Positions 8,595-18,100 of a stretch of 19,903 bases of DNA are shown piece by piece. This DNA is from Akkermansiaceae bacterium UBA7890 (GTDB taxonomy: Bacteria > Verrucomicrobiota > Verrucomicrobiia > Verrucomicrobiales > Akkermansiaceae): the NCBI GenBank assembly GCA_002501065.1, contig DLRK01000111.1, positions 1-19,903 of the forward strand, written 5' to 3'. The position numbers and the translations under genes were made by a program. Under the pieces are notes generated by a model that ran no database searches, was not told where the DNA came from, and saw nothing but the letters and a program-made list of their open reading frames with translations. The stretch's first letter is position 1. Each line of letters begins with the position of its first letter.

Positions 8595-10235
8595 TCATTC
8601 GAGGATCCCCTCGTCAGGGCTTCGGCGAAATGCCCTTTTCTCCAGATAGAGATTGCGGCGAGCCCTGACACTTTTCACCAGAGGCGCTTCGCCTCTGTCT
8701 CTCAGCAGCGTGAGTGCGGCCTCTACGTTCGAGATTGCCGCAGAAAAATCTCCGCTTTCGGCGTATGCAGCGGCGAGGACATCCAGGACGGCAGCGTCCT
8801 TTCCACCCGTCTGTTTTCTGGCGGACTCTGCATAGGCCACTGCGCGGGGGCCGTCGCGAAGAGACGAGTTCGGATCGGTTGCCAGAACCCAGGCCGCGCC
8901 CCGCAGGGCTGCGCTGTCCTTGCCGGCCGAGCGGCCAATGGCCTCCTCGTAAGCAATCAAAGCGCGCTTCCCGTCGCCCAGGCGGTTGACGGCATCTCCC
9001 AGGAAAACGAGCATCCTCTGGAACTGCGGATGTCCGGAAAAGGAGGCCTTGTGACGCTCGTAGTAGGCGATCCCTTCCCGATCATAGCCACGTTGGAGCA
9101 ATTTCAACCCGATCGGGAAAAAGTGCAGGCGGCGCGGCGGGGCAAACCACTGCCCGTCGAATGTTTCAGCGGAATTTCGGCGCGTGGCATCGTCGGCGCC
9201 CAGTTCTCCGAGATCGCGGAGGAGGGTCGCACCCTCAAGCCGGCCCCGGTAAAACACCGCCAGGTTCCCGTCCTGATCGAGCAGGAAACTCGCGGGCAGA
9301 GGGAGTTCGGTGAAAATATCGAACTGGAGGTCGTGAACCATCTGCAGTTTTTCAATGGTTGCCTCGCTGGCGAAACCGCTTTGAAACGGGAAGTCGAGTT
9401 TGCGCAGGATGCGCTTGGCGGCCGCTTCGTCCCCGTTTGGAGTGATGGGATCGACCGAAATGGCGATCACGTCACAACCTGTGGCGCGCAGTTCGGCCTC
9501 CCTCTCTGCGAATTCCTTCAGTTCGGTTACACAGGGCGCACACCAGCTCGCCCATAGGGTCACGAGCAGCGGCTTGCCAGTGTCGAGCGGCAGGGAATCG
9601 ATCGCGGGCAGTGGAATCCGGCTCAGACAAACAGTCCTGGCAGAGCCGGAGGAAGCGGGCAGGACGACCGGATCGGCCGGGAGAGGTTTCGGGCGTGTGG
9701 CCCGCCCGACCTGGACGACTTCGGCACGCCCACTTCTCTCCCGGAGCCGATAGAACGCGTTACCGCCAAGACCTGGAAAGCTCTCCATGGATCCGTTCGG
9801 CCAGCGCACTTCCACCGTCACCGGGCCGGTGTGATCGCCCAGCCCGAAGTGAAGCCACTTGGACGATTGGGAAAGGAATCCGTCTCCGGCGCGAAGGGTT
9901 TTGGCGAGGGGAACATCCTCCTCACCGCCCAGGTGGACGTTGACCCGGGCTCCGATCGCATCGCGATTGCCGACCGTTCCCTCGAGCCGGATGGTGATGA
10001 AGCCGTTCCTTCCTGGGAGGTCATTTCGGAAAAACCGCAGCCGTGGCGCCGAGCGGTTGGAAACAAAGAAATCTAGATCGCCGTCCCTATCCCAGTCGGC
10101 CCGCGCAACGCCGCGGCCGTCGTCGGGTAGATCCAGCCCGGAAATCGCCGAGATATCGCAAAACGATCCATTCCGCAGATTGAGAAAACAATGGTGCCTT
10201 TCGCGGGCACTGAAACTGCGGCCCTGCTTGACCAC
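8595..10235 (-). CDS. C-terminal part of split CRTAC1 protein: ASPIC/UnbV, thioredoxin-like and TPR domains
   Basis: A 546-residue frame counted from a GTG at 10235, the first plausible start after an in-frame TGA at 10325-10323. It is in the same frame as the lipoprotein upstream, and the 29 codons between them read on as SFFWRQV... without a further stop, so this is most likely the second half of one protein. It opens inside a final FG-GAP/VCBS repeat (DWDRDGDLDFFVSN), then an ASPIC/UnbV domain (about 80-150), then a TlpA-like thioredoxin domain (about 205-345) with an intact active site W231-C-A-P-C235, then TPR-like helical repeats (about 385-535). On its own it would have no export signal, which argues against independent function. 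If read through, the thioredoxin domain would be outside the cytoplasm, as in TlpA-type proteins. Confidence 0.8.
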   Translation of the reverse strand: MVKQGRSFSARERHHCFLNLRNGSFCDISAISGLDLPDDGRGVARADWDRDGDLDFFVSNRSAPRLRFFRNDLPGRNGFITIRLEGTVGNRDAIGARVNVHLGGEEDVPLAKTLRAGDGFLSQSSKWLHFGLGDHTGPVTVEVRWPNGSMESFPGLGGNAFYRLRERSGRAEVVQVGRATRPKPLPADPVVLPASSGSARTVCLSRIPLPAIDSLPLDTGKPLLVTLWASWCAPCVTELKEFAEREAELRATGCDVIAISVDPITPNGDEAAAKRILRKLDFPFQSGFASEATIEKLQMVHDLQFDIFTELPLPASFLLDQDGNLAVFYRGRLEGATLLRDLGELGADDATRRNSAETFDGQWFAPPRRLHFFPIGLKLLQRGYDREGIAYYERHKASFSGHPQFQRMLVFLGDAVNRLGDGKRALIAYEEAIGRSAGKDSAALRGAAWVLATDPNSSLRDGPRAVAYAESARKQTGGKDAAVLDVLAAAYAESGDFSAAISNVEAALTLLRDRGEAPLVKSVRARRNLYLEKRAFRRSPDEGILE

Positions 10236-10322
10236 ATCGAGAAACGACTCCGCTGCGCTACTGAGACCTCCTCCCAGCGAGACTTCCCCTTCTGACGACC
10301 CGACCTGTCGCCAGAAAAAACT

Positions 10323-12152
10323 TCACAAATCGCCGGTGTCCGGGGTCGTGATATAACCGTTGGCGACAAAGAGATCTTCCCAGCCATCGTTATCGAGGTC
10401 GGTGAAAACGGAACTCCATGCCCAGCCCGCCGTCGTGGCCCCGCTCCGATCGCTCGTTTCGGAAAAGGTGCCGTCTCCCCCGTTCCGAAAACAGCTGTTG
10501 CCGCGGACAAAGCGGCGATAGAGCGCTCGCACCGGATGCTTGCTCTGCGGCAGAAAGTTCTCCTGGCTCGTGATGCGACTGCCGGCGGACGAGAACATGT
10601 TGCCCACGTAGAGATCCATCCATCCGTCCCGGTCGTAGTCGGCCCAACTCACCGACATGCCGGATCCGTAATCGACCGCCCCGGCTCTTTCCGCGACCTG
10701 GGAAAACCTGCCGCCGTCATTCCGGTAGAGACAGTTCTTTCCGTAGTCGTTTGCGATGTAGAGATCCTGGTCTCCATCGTTGTCGTAGTCCTCCCAGGCC
10801 GCGGCCAGGCTGTGCCGCGCATTGTTCACCTCAAGTCCCGCCTGCTCGGTCGCCTCGACAAATTTCCACGCGCCGTCATTGCGGAAGAGCTGATTGCGTC
10901 CGCCGTCGTTGGCATCGTGATAGAGAAAGGGGCGCTTCGGACTCAGGGAGAAATCCACTGTGACATAAAGATCGAGATCCCCGTCGCCATCGTAGTCCGC
11001 GGCGGATAGGGCATGCAGATCGTAGTCCGCCGAAGCGAGCCTCGCCACGGGACGAAATCCCTTTCCGGTGTTATTCTCCAGCACCCGGGTTCCTTCGAAG
11101 GTGGCCAGGACAAGATCCTGATCCCCGTCGTTGTCCAGATCGACAAAGAGCGCGCTCGCCGTATTGTCGAGCCAATCAACCCCGAACTCCGCGGAGGCAT
11201 CCTGCGCTGTGCCGTCCGGTTGATGAAGGAACAACTTGTTAGGCAACCCCGCCGGCTGGCAGACGTAAACGTCATCCAGGCCGTCCCCATTGGCATCGCC
11301 CACTGCAATTCCGTGCCGCTGAAAGTAAAGCATTCCATTGACCCGGCCAACGCGTTGGAGCCAATGGTGCATGCCGAAGCCCAACTCGTTCGCAAAGGAG
11401 GCATTCTTCCCGAAGGCTGCCTGCGTGCAGTCCGAGAACCATGGCTCGGCACGCTCGCTGTGAACCGACTCGAATCCGCGTGCCCGGATACTCTGGATGA
11501 GCGGTGGAGCGGAGACCTCCGGCCACAGCCAGTCGCAGCTCCAGCGAGCGCGCACCTGGCCGCGGCTCGACGGCGATCGCATCTTGGCATTGAAGAGAAT
11601 GGTCGTACGCACCGTCCCGTCTTCCAGAATATTTGTGCCAACTAGTTTCAAGGAGACGTAGACGCGATTCTCCGGCCTGTGGTGCAGATCCTCACGCAGG
11701 CCCTTCAGCTCCTCCTCGAAGCTCGCCAGGCCGTCCTGGAAGACATCCTGCCCACTCACCGCGTCGCCCGCACGCATCACACGCAGGTTGGTGGTCTCAA
11801 TGACGGTCTCTCCCTCGTCGGCACGAAGTAATCCTGCCCGGATATCCTCGGCCACGAGGTCGTGAAGGGTGTGCCACGCCTCGGATTCTCCTGAGATCAG
11901 CGCCGCGAGAAGATCGAGCTGTGGCCCGGCCTGCTCGGCGAAGACCTCCGTGTCCCAGCCGGTTTCTTTCGGATCGAGGAGGCGCGCGGTCTCCTGCTCT
12001 CGCCTGGTCAGGGGAACTGATCCGATCGCCAGCGGCGAAGTTGCCTCGAGTTGTTCTTCCTTCCGGGAGCGCTTGCAACCGGTAGAATAAAGGAGCATCG
12101 CCAATAAAACCAGTCCGGTGAGCAACCAGGGCATCGTCCTCCGGATCTTCAT
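10323..12152 (-). CDS. N-terminal part of split CRTAC1-like FG-GAP/VCBS lipoprotein
   Basis: 609 residues up to an in-frame TGA (10325-10323). The ATG at 12152 gives a lipoprotein signal peptide: MKIRRTMPWLLTGLVLLAML with lipobox YSTGC at residue 28. A longer open frame to 12287 lacks an N-terminal signal. A second ATG six codons on has GGAGG just before it and is possible. Residues about 30-240 are an unrecognised helical region. From about 260 there are FG-GAP/VCBS repeats with the D-x-D-x-D-G calcium loops of beta-propellers (DANGDGLDD, DLDNDGDQD, DYDGDGDLD, DYDNDGDQD, DYDRDGWMD, DLDNDGWED). The frame stops just after the last of these, where the family normally continues into the ASPIC/UnbV domain; that domain is found in the same frame downstream. 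It is divergent from the CRTAC1-like gene at 12259 across 106 bp. Confidence 0.85.
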   Translation of the reverse strand: MKIRRTMPWLLTGLVLLAMLLYSTGCKRSRKEEQLEATSPLAIGSVPLTRREQETARLLDPKETGWDTEVFAEQAGPQLDLLAALISGESEAWHTLHDLVAEDIRAGLLRADEGETVIETTNLRVMRAGDAVSGQDVFQDGLASFEEELKGLREDLHHRPENRVYVSLKLVGTNILEDGTVRTTILFNAKMRSPSSRGQVRARWSCDWLWPEVSAPPLIQSIRARGFESVHSERAEPWFSDCTQAAFGKNASFANELGFGMHHWLQRVGRVNGMLYFQRHGIAVGDANGDGLDDVYVCQPAGLPNKLFLHQPDGTAQDASAEFGVDWLDNTASALFVDLDNDGDQDLVLATFEGTRVLENNTGKGFRPVARLASADYDLHALSAADYDGDGDLDLYVTVDFSLSPKRPFLYHDANDGGRNQLFRNDGAWKFVEATEQAGLEVNNARHSLAAAWEDYDNDGDQDLYIANDYGKNCLYRNDGGRFSQVAERAGAVDYGSGMSVSWADYDRDGWMDLYVGNMFSSAGSRITSQENFLPQSKHPVRALYRRFVRGNSCFRNGGDGTFSETSDRSGATTAGWAWSSVFTDLDNDGWEDLFVANGYITTPDTGDL

Positions 12153-12258
12153 TCGTTGGCAGAAATACCGATTCTCGAATTCGAATCCTAGCCAATACTC
12201 CGACATTCCGCTGATTGCACTATACAGCGGGTTCCGTCCGGAAATAAAGTGAGGACCC

Positions 12259-14487
12259 ATGCAGTTGAGATTGCGAGTAGCCTTCACGTTGGGTCTCGCG
12301 GTGATCCTGGCTCTTTTCTCCGGATGCTCGCGGGAGGAAAAGCCTGCGGCCGAGATTGCAGAGCCGGAGTCCTCCGGCCTCGAAGAGGAGTTTCTGCGTC
12401 ACGCGCAAGCTCTCGAGGACTCGAAGAACCGCTACTTTGGCCGCCAGCAGATTACGGAGCTGAATCTTGCCCTTCAACAGGCGAGCCTCGCTCCGGCGCA
12501 ACGGAGCAAGGCGCTCGCCCAGCTGGCTTTTCATCACCTGCGACTCGGGGAGGGTAAAGCGGCGCGCCGTGCCATCGATGCGGCATTCCAACACGAGGAA
12601 GCGCTCTCGCCCCAGGAGAAGATCCAATTGCGAAAGGCCCGCGCCATGATTTCCCTGCGTGAGGCCGAGACCGAGAACTGTGTGCAGCGCCACAATGCCC
12701 AGTGCTGCATCTTTCCGCTGGCGGGCGGAGGGTTGCACGAAGTGGCCGCGCCAGCCAGAGCCGCCACCGCCGATTTGCGCGAGATCCTGGAATCGGCTCC
12801 GGAGGATGAAATGGTGCAGTGGCTTTTGAATCTGACGGCCATGGCAACCGGGAATTACCCCGATGCGGTCCCGGAACCATTCCGGATTCCACCGGAGCAT
12901 TTCGAACCGGGCGAAGCGGGAAGTGGCATCGACCCATTTGTCGATGTTGCCCCCACGTTGGGAGTCGACACCTTCGACCTTTGTGGCGGAGTGGTAGTCG
13001 AGGATTTCAACAACGACGGGTGGTTCGATATCCTGACCTCCACTTCCGATCCGCGCGGATCGTTGCGCCTCTATTTGAGCGAAGAAGCGATGCGCTTCCG
13101 GGACGCCAGCGACGAATCGGGAGTGCTTCAGCAACTTGGAGGATTCAATTGTGTTGCCGCCGACTACGATAACGATGGCGACGCGGACGTTCTCGTTCTC
13201 CGGGGCGCGTGGCTGGGGACTCAGGGAACGGTGCGAAACTCCCTGCTCCGCAATGACTCCATTCCCGGGGAAGGGCATGTCAGGTTCACCGACGTGACCG
13301 CCGCAGCCGGGCTGGCCGCTCCGGCTTATCCCACCCAGACCGCGGCCTGGGGAGACCTGGACAACGACGGAGACCTGGATCTCTTCGTCGCCAATGAATC
13401 GGAGAAGGAAATCCGCGGCCACGACACGGTGGGCGACTTTCCCTCCCAGTTGTTTCAGAACAATGGCGACGGGACTTTTACCGACATCGCCTCCACGGCA
13501 GGAGTCCAGAACAACCGGTTTTGCAAGGGCGTCACCATGGGCGATTACGACAACGACAGGGATCTCGATATCTTCGTGTCCAATGTCGGGAAAAACCGGC
13601 TCTACCGGAACAATGCCGACGGCAGCTTTACCGACGTCGCTGTCGACCTCGGCATCGCCGGATCCGGGGGATTTGATTTCGCGCCCTGGTTCTTCGACTT
13701 CAACAACGACGGCTGGCTCGATCTCTTTGTCGGCGCCTACAGGGCCCAACTGCAGCACTTCATGCGCGATGCGCGCGGAGAACCTCATGGTGCCCGGGTT
13801 CCCCACCTCTATCGCAACAATGGCGACGGCACCTTCACCGACATCGCCAGGGAGGCCGGTCTGGATCATCCCTATCTTCCCATGGGCGCGAATTTCGGAG
13901 ATTTCGACAACGACGGCTGGCCCGACATCTACCTTGCCACCGGTGACTCCAACTTTGAAACCCTGACACCCAATGTCCTCCTGAAAAACCTCGCCGGCCA
14001 AGGATTCGAAAACGTGACCTATGCCGCGCGCCTGGGACATCTGCAAAAAGGACACGGGGTCGCCTTTGCCGATTTCGATCGCGATGGCGATCTCGATCTT
14101 TACCACCAGCTCGGCGGGTTCTTTCCGGGCGACAGATTCCACAACGCGCTTTTCCTGAACCCCGGAACCCGGAATGGTTTCCTCGACGTGAGGTGCCGGG
14201 GAACGAAGAGCAATCGGTCGGGGTTCGGGGTTCGGGCTGCACTGACCATCGAGTTCCCCGGCGGGCAACGGCAGACGCTCCATCGCGGTGCGGGCTCGCT
14301 AAGCAGCTTTGGTGGTTCGCCCCACAACTCACTGCACTTCGGAATTCCCGCTTCTGCAAAGCCGGTGGAATTGCGTGTGTCCTGGCCGTGCTCGGATACG
14401 GAGCAGAAATTCTCCGGTCTTGAAGTGAGCACCACCATTGAAGTGATCGAAGGGAAGAGCGAATTCCACCTGCGGGAAGCCCTCTGA
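12259..14487 (+). CDS. CRTAC1-like FG-GAP/VCBS lipoprotein with ASPIC/UnbV domain
   Basis: A complete 742-residue protein. MQLRLRVAFTLGLAVILALF with lipobox FSGC at Cys23 marks a lipoprotein. Residues about 40-200 are helical and TPR-like and contain the ENCVQRHNAQCCIFPLAGGG motif I associate with this family. From about 225 to 620 there are seven or so FG-GAP/VCBS repeats with calcium loops (for example DFNNDGWFD, DYDNDGDAD, DLDNDGDLD, DFDNDGWPD, DFDRDGDLD), predicted to fold as a beta-propeller. The ASPIC/UnbV domain covers about 637-733 (RNGFLDVRCRGTKSNRSGFG...LHFGIPASAKPVELRVSWP). GAGG lies just upstream of the ATG at 12259. The C-terminus lacks the thioredoxin and TPR domains found in its divergent neighbour. 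The biochemical role of these proteins is not established; surface calcium-dependent binding is the usual guess. Confidence 0.92.
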   Translation: MQLRLRVAFTLGLAVILALFSGCSREEKPAAEIAEPESSGLEEEFLRHAQALEDSKNRYFGRQQITELNLALQQASLAPAQRSKALAQLAFHHLRLGEGKAARRAIDAAFQHEEALSPQEKIQLRKARAMISLREAETENCVQRHNAQCCIFPLAGGGLHEVAAPARAATADLREILESAPEDEMVQWLLNLTAMATGNYPDAVPEPFRIPPEHFEPGEAGSGIDPFVDVAPTLGVDTFDLCGGVVVEDFNNDGWFDILTSTSDPRGSLRLYLSEEAMRFRDASDESGVLQQLGGFNCVAADYDNDGDADVLVLRGAWLGTQGTVRNSLLRNDSIPGEGHVRFTDVTAAAGLAAPAYPTQTAAWGDLDNDGDLDLFVANESEKEIRGHDTVGDFPSQLFQNNGDGTFTDIASTAGVQNNRFCKGVTMGDYDNDRDLDIFVSNVGKNRLYRNNADGSFTDVAVDLGIAGSGGFDFAPWFFDFNNDGWLDLFVGAYRAQLQHFMRDARGEPHGARVPHLYRNNGDGTFTDIAREAGLDHPYLPMGANFGDFDNDGWPDIYLATGDSNFETLTPNVLLKNLAGQGFENVTYAARLGHLQKGHGVAFADFDRDGDLDLYHQLGGFFPGDRFHNALFLNPGTRNGFLDVRCRGTKSNRSGFGVRAALTIEFPGGQRQTLHRGAGSLSSFGGSPHNSLHFGIPASAKPVELRVSWPCSDTEQKFSGLEVSTTIEVIEGKSEFHLREAL

Positions 14488-14663
14488 CCCCCCCCTTCGG
14501 GAAACTGCAGCCATGCCAATGATCGGCAGATCCATGAGATCAGAATTGCTGTGCTGATGAGTCCGGCTTCCAGGTTGACCCTGTAGAACGAAGTTGACAG
14601 GATGCATAAATAGAGATCTCCACTTCCGCCGTCTGGGTCTCTTCGCGCACCCCCCCCTCTATC

Positions 14664-15010
14664 ATGAAACCCAACCAGCTCCTTTCATCCGCATTCGTCA
14701 CCCTGCTCCTGCTTTTCGTCTGCTCGGGTGTTGCCCCCGCCGCCCTCGTCATCCATGGAAAGGATCCGATCGACACCGTCGGCACGCCCGATGGATGGTC
14801 GGGCATTGCTCCCTTCATAACGCCCATCGAGGCTCCGCCCGAAGGGCCCTCGACATGACGGAATTCGATGTCGACTACGCGAGCCTCAGCATCCCGGTCG
14901 TTTCGGAGGCCCTCGACGAGAATGTGATCATCGAGTGGAATTTCGTGAGCGACGGCAGCGCGGATAACTTCAGTGGACTGGCCATTGACGATATCGAGGT
15001 GGTCGAATAG
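14664..15010 (+). pseudogene. Frameshifted small exported protein gene
   Basis: Two overlapping frames appear to be one broken gene. The first (14664-14858, 64 residues) starts with a signal peptide (MKPNQLLSSAFVTLLLLFVC) and continues as AALVIHGKDPIDTVGTPDGW before a TGA. The second frame begins at ATG 14855, overlapping the stop as ATGA, and encodes 51 residues (MTEFDVDYASLSIPVV ... SGLAIDDIEVVE) that look like the end of a jelly-roll domain. One extra base near 14850-14855 would join them as ...PPEGPST-MTEF..., giving about 115 residues. Neither half makes sense alone: the second has no export signal. The N-terminal DGWSGI motif is shared with the PEP-CTERM protein at 18959. A sequencing error or true translational coupling are alternatives. 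No PEP-CTERM tail is seen. Confidence 0.6.
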
Positions 15011-15145
15011 CCGGGAGGACGGGTGCCTGCAAAGAAGGAGCACCCTTCCGCTCCATGACACAGAGCCCCGGGCGGGAGCGGTGCCAGGGCGGGCTGGGCG
15101 GATCACTCCTGACCGGGGATCCCCACGGCCTTCCCCCTCGTCAGC

Positions 15146-18100
15146 TCAGGGAGCAATGCCGGTGCTCTTCCCGGGAGGCGTAATCTTGATCGACTGCGAC
15201 TGTGTCCCTGCCGGCAGGAGAACCGAAGCTCGTGGACTGGATTGCGAGAGATATCCCGATCCCACCTGAACTTCCCGAACCACTTTTCGTCCATCTTCCA
15301 ACGTCGCTTCCACTCTGGTCCCGGGCTGCAGGATCACTCCATCCGTCGATGCTGCCACGAGTTTACGGTCGCTCTGATTAAGAAACACCCGCACCCCGAC
15401 ATCGTTGATCCCGATCACAAAATCCGGGCGCCCATCCGCATTGAGATCGGCACAAGCCAAGCCCTTGGCGTCGCCCGGGACAACCAGGCCGCTCTGGCGG
15501 GGTGAAACGGGCTCAAAGGTCCCATCGCCCCTTCCGCGCAGGAACATGCTGAGACCACCCGCCATGCGCCCTGTTTCCAGCTGCGGCGTATAATGATTCT
15601 GGACCAGATAGAGGTCGAGGTTCCCATCCCCATCGCAATCGATCAGGGCCGAGCCGAACGCAGGTGCAGTCTGGGCGATGCGGGAAAGTGAGTGAAACTC
15701 GAATCGGGCGCTCCCATCGTTGATGAAGATTCCGGTCTCCAGAGTGGTTGCGGTGAACTTGAGGGAATCACTAAAGCACTCCGGCCGATAGATTTCCTTC
15801 AGTTCGGCGACGGCAAAGGCCTTGAAGGTCTCGAACTTCTTTGCCAGATGAGGAACGGCACGGGTGGAACAACTCTTCCCACGAATCGGATAGAGGATCC
15901 CGTCCTCGTATTCGGCCTCGATCAGTCTCTTGGTCCCGTCGCCTTCAAAATCACCATAGTAGAGAAGCGTCGGTTTATCCGCAGTGGCGTGGTATTTCGA
16001 ATTCAGACCGAAATTACTCGCCACGTAATCGATGTCTCCATCGTTATCCACATCGCCCGCCGAGAGGCCGCTCCACCAGCCCAGGTGGGACGCGAGTCCG
16101 GCGGCGGTCGTGGCCTCCTCCAACACCCCCGACCGGTTCCGGAAGATCCTGACTGGTCCCCATTCGTAGCTCACGAGCAAGTCCAGCCAGCCATCGTTGT
16201 CCGCGTCCGACCAAACCGCCCCGGTGGCCATGCCGGACTCCGCGAGCTGGGGCGCCACTTCCCCCGTGACGTCACTGAATCTGCCGGATCCATCGTTCTG
16301 CAGAATCCGGCTCTCCGGACTCGTCGGGTAACGTCCGGGAATCACGCGTCCGCCAACGAAAAGGTCGATGCTTCCGTCCCGGTTGAAGTCTGCGGCCGCA
16401 ACCGGTCCTCCGCTATCGCGCAAGTCCGGCAGGTGCCCCTGGGTCTTGGAGAAGTTCCCCTGCCCGTCGTTGAGATAGAGGCGGTCCCTGAGCAGCGAAG
16501 CACCTTCCTTGGTCTCGTATCCCCCGCTCACAACATAAAGGTCTTGGTCCCCATCGCCGTCACAGTCGAAAAACACTGCGCCCATGTCCTCGGCGATGGC
16601 GTCCGGATCAAAGGGCGCATCGATGTCGGGCCCGTAGGTCTTGCCTCCTTCATTGAGATAGAGCGCTCCCGGCCACCCACAGGCTCCACCGAGGTAGAAA
16701 TCGTCCAGACCGTCTCCATTGACATCGGCGACCGCAATTCCGGGACCGAGTTGAGAAAGTTTGTTCGGCAGGAGCGGTTGTCTCGAAAAATCATCGAACT
16801 CCCGCTCCTGGACCTTGGCGTGGGCCAGAACCCCGGACGAAGTGAACAGCGGTTTGGAGGGGCTATGGGGGACGTCGCCTTCTCCTGGATCCTGAGCCCC
16901 TTCCTCCTTGATCGTGTATATTATCCCCGCCTCGAGATCCTCGACGACCTGCACGCTCCCGCTCGGCCAGCTCACCGTCAACTTTGTGATCATGGTCGCA
17001 CTACCAAGTCCGAAATGGAGAGCTGGATCGTTGCTCGACAGGAACCCCGTCGCCGGATTCATTTGTCTGACCTGTTCCCGGCCGTCATTGGTCTCCACCC
17101 TCACGAGGGCACCAATCCCAAATCGATTGCTCCTGGTCCCCTCCAACTCCACCAGAATCCGATTCCCGTCCGCCGAATCATTCCGGTAGATTCCCACCGG
17201 TTCATCCAGATTCGCCGTGACCAGGTCGAGATCACCGTCGCGATCGAGATCGCCATAGGCCGCGGCATAGGTCATGCCCTCGTGATCGAGTCCCCAGGCT
17301 GCCCCGGTTTCTTCGAAGGACAGGTCTCCCCGGTTGACGAAGGCAACGTTCTTCTCCTTTTGCGGGGGGTACTTTTCAAAAAGATCCCAATCCGTGTTAC
17401 CGACCCGCAATTCGGAGAGGGGGCGGTTCTTGATGATATCGGACGCCGTGAAGGGCCGCGACATCCCGTTACTGATAAACACGTCAACCATTCCGTCATT
17501 GTCAAAATCCGCGAGCTTCGGCGCCCAACTCCAATCTGAATTCGCCAACCCCGCCATAAACGCGGCGTCCTGGAACCTGCCTGTTCCGGTGTTGATCAGG
17601 AGAGCGTTGCGCATCAGTTGCCTGGGTTCCGAGGTCGACATGAACCATCCCTTGCTCCCCATGTCTCCCATGCTCACCTTCTGTTTGATGTGCGTCGTGG
17701 CCGCCATATCGACCGAGAAGAAATCAAGCAATCCGTCGTTGTTCAGGTCCGCCACATCGGCGCCCATCGAGTACCAGGTCGTGTGGGGAACGCTTTCCTT
17801 GATCACGTCTTTGAAAACCGGGCTCCCCGATGCTCCGATCCCCTGGTTCAGATAGAGATGGTCCGGGTCTTCAAAATCGTTGCCCACGTAAAGATCCAGC
17901 AATCCATCGCCATTGAAATCCCACCAGGTCGCCGAGAGTCCTTTCCCGGGGCTGGCACAGAGATCGCCACAGCGGTCGCTGAGATCCTCGAAGACGAATT
18001 GGCTGTCCTCGCCGCTGACACCTTTGTTCAGGAAGAAGATATTCTTTTGCCCAACCGGATACACTTCATCCCTTCGGAACTCTTGTCCTCCTCGTTCGAA

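Noticed and set aside
10323..10325. Selenocysteine at the in-frame TGA
   Set aside because: The position falls in a linker just before SFFWRQV where I know of no conserved cysteine, and I see no convincing stem-loop of the required kind directly after it.
12220..14283. 687-residue open frame on the minus strand opposite the FG-GAP gene at 12259
   Set aside because: It is the antisense of D-x-D-x-D-G repeats, which read backwards give runs such as VVVEIE and AIAIEI. It has no signal, domain or sensible start, and the plus-strand gene is clear.
15021..15045. GGGTGC...GCACCC inverted repeat after the broken gene as a terminator
   Set aside because: A 6-bp stem with a 13-base loop and no T-run in either direction is not convincing.
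15692..17539. 615-residue plus-strand open frame opposite the giant lipoprotein
   Set aside because: Same effect: an antisense reading of calcium-loop repeats in GC-rich DNA, with no recognisable domain.
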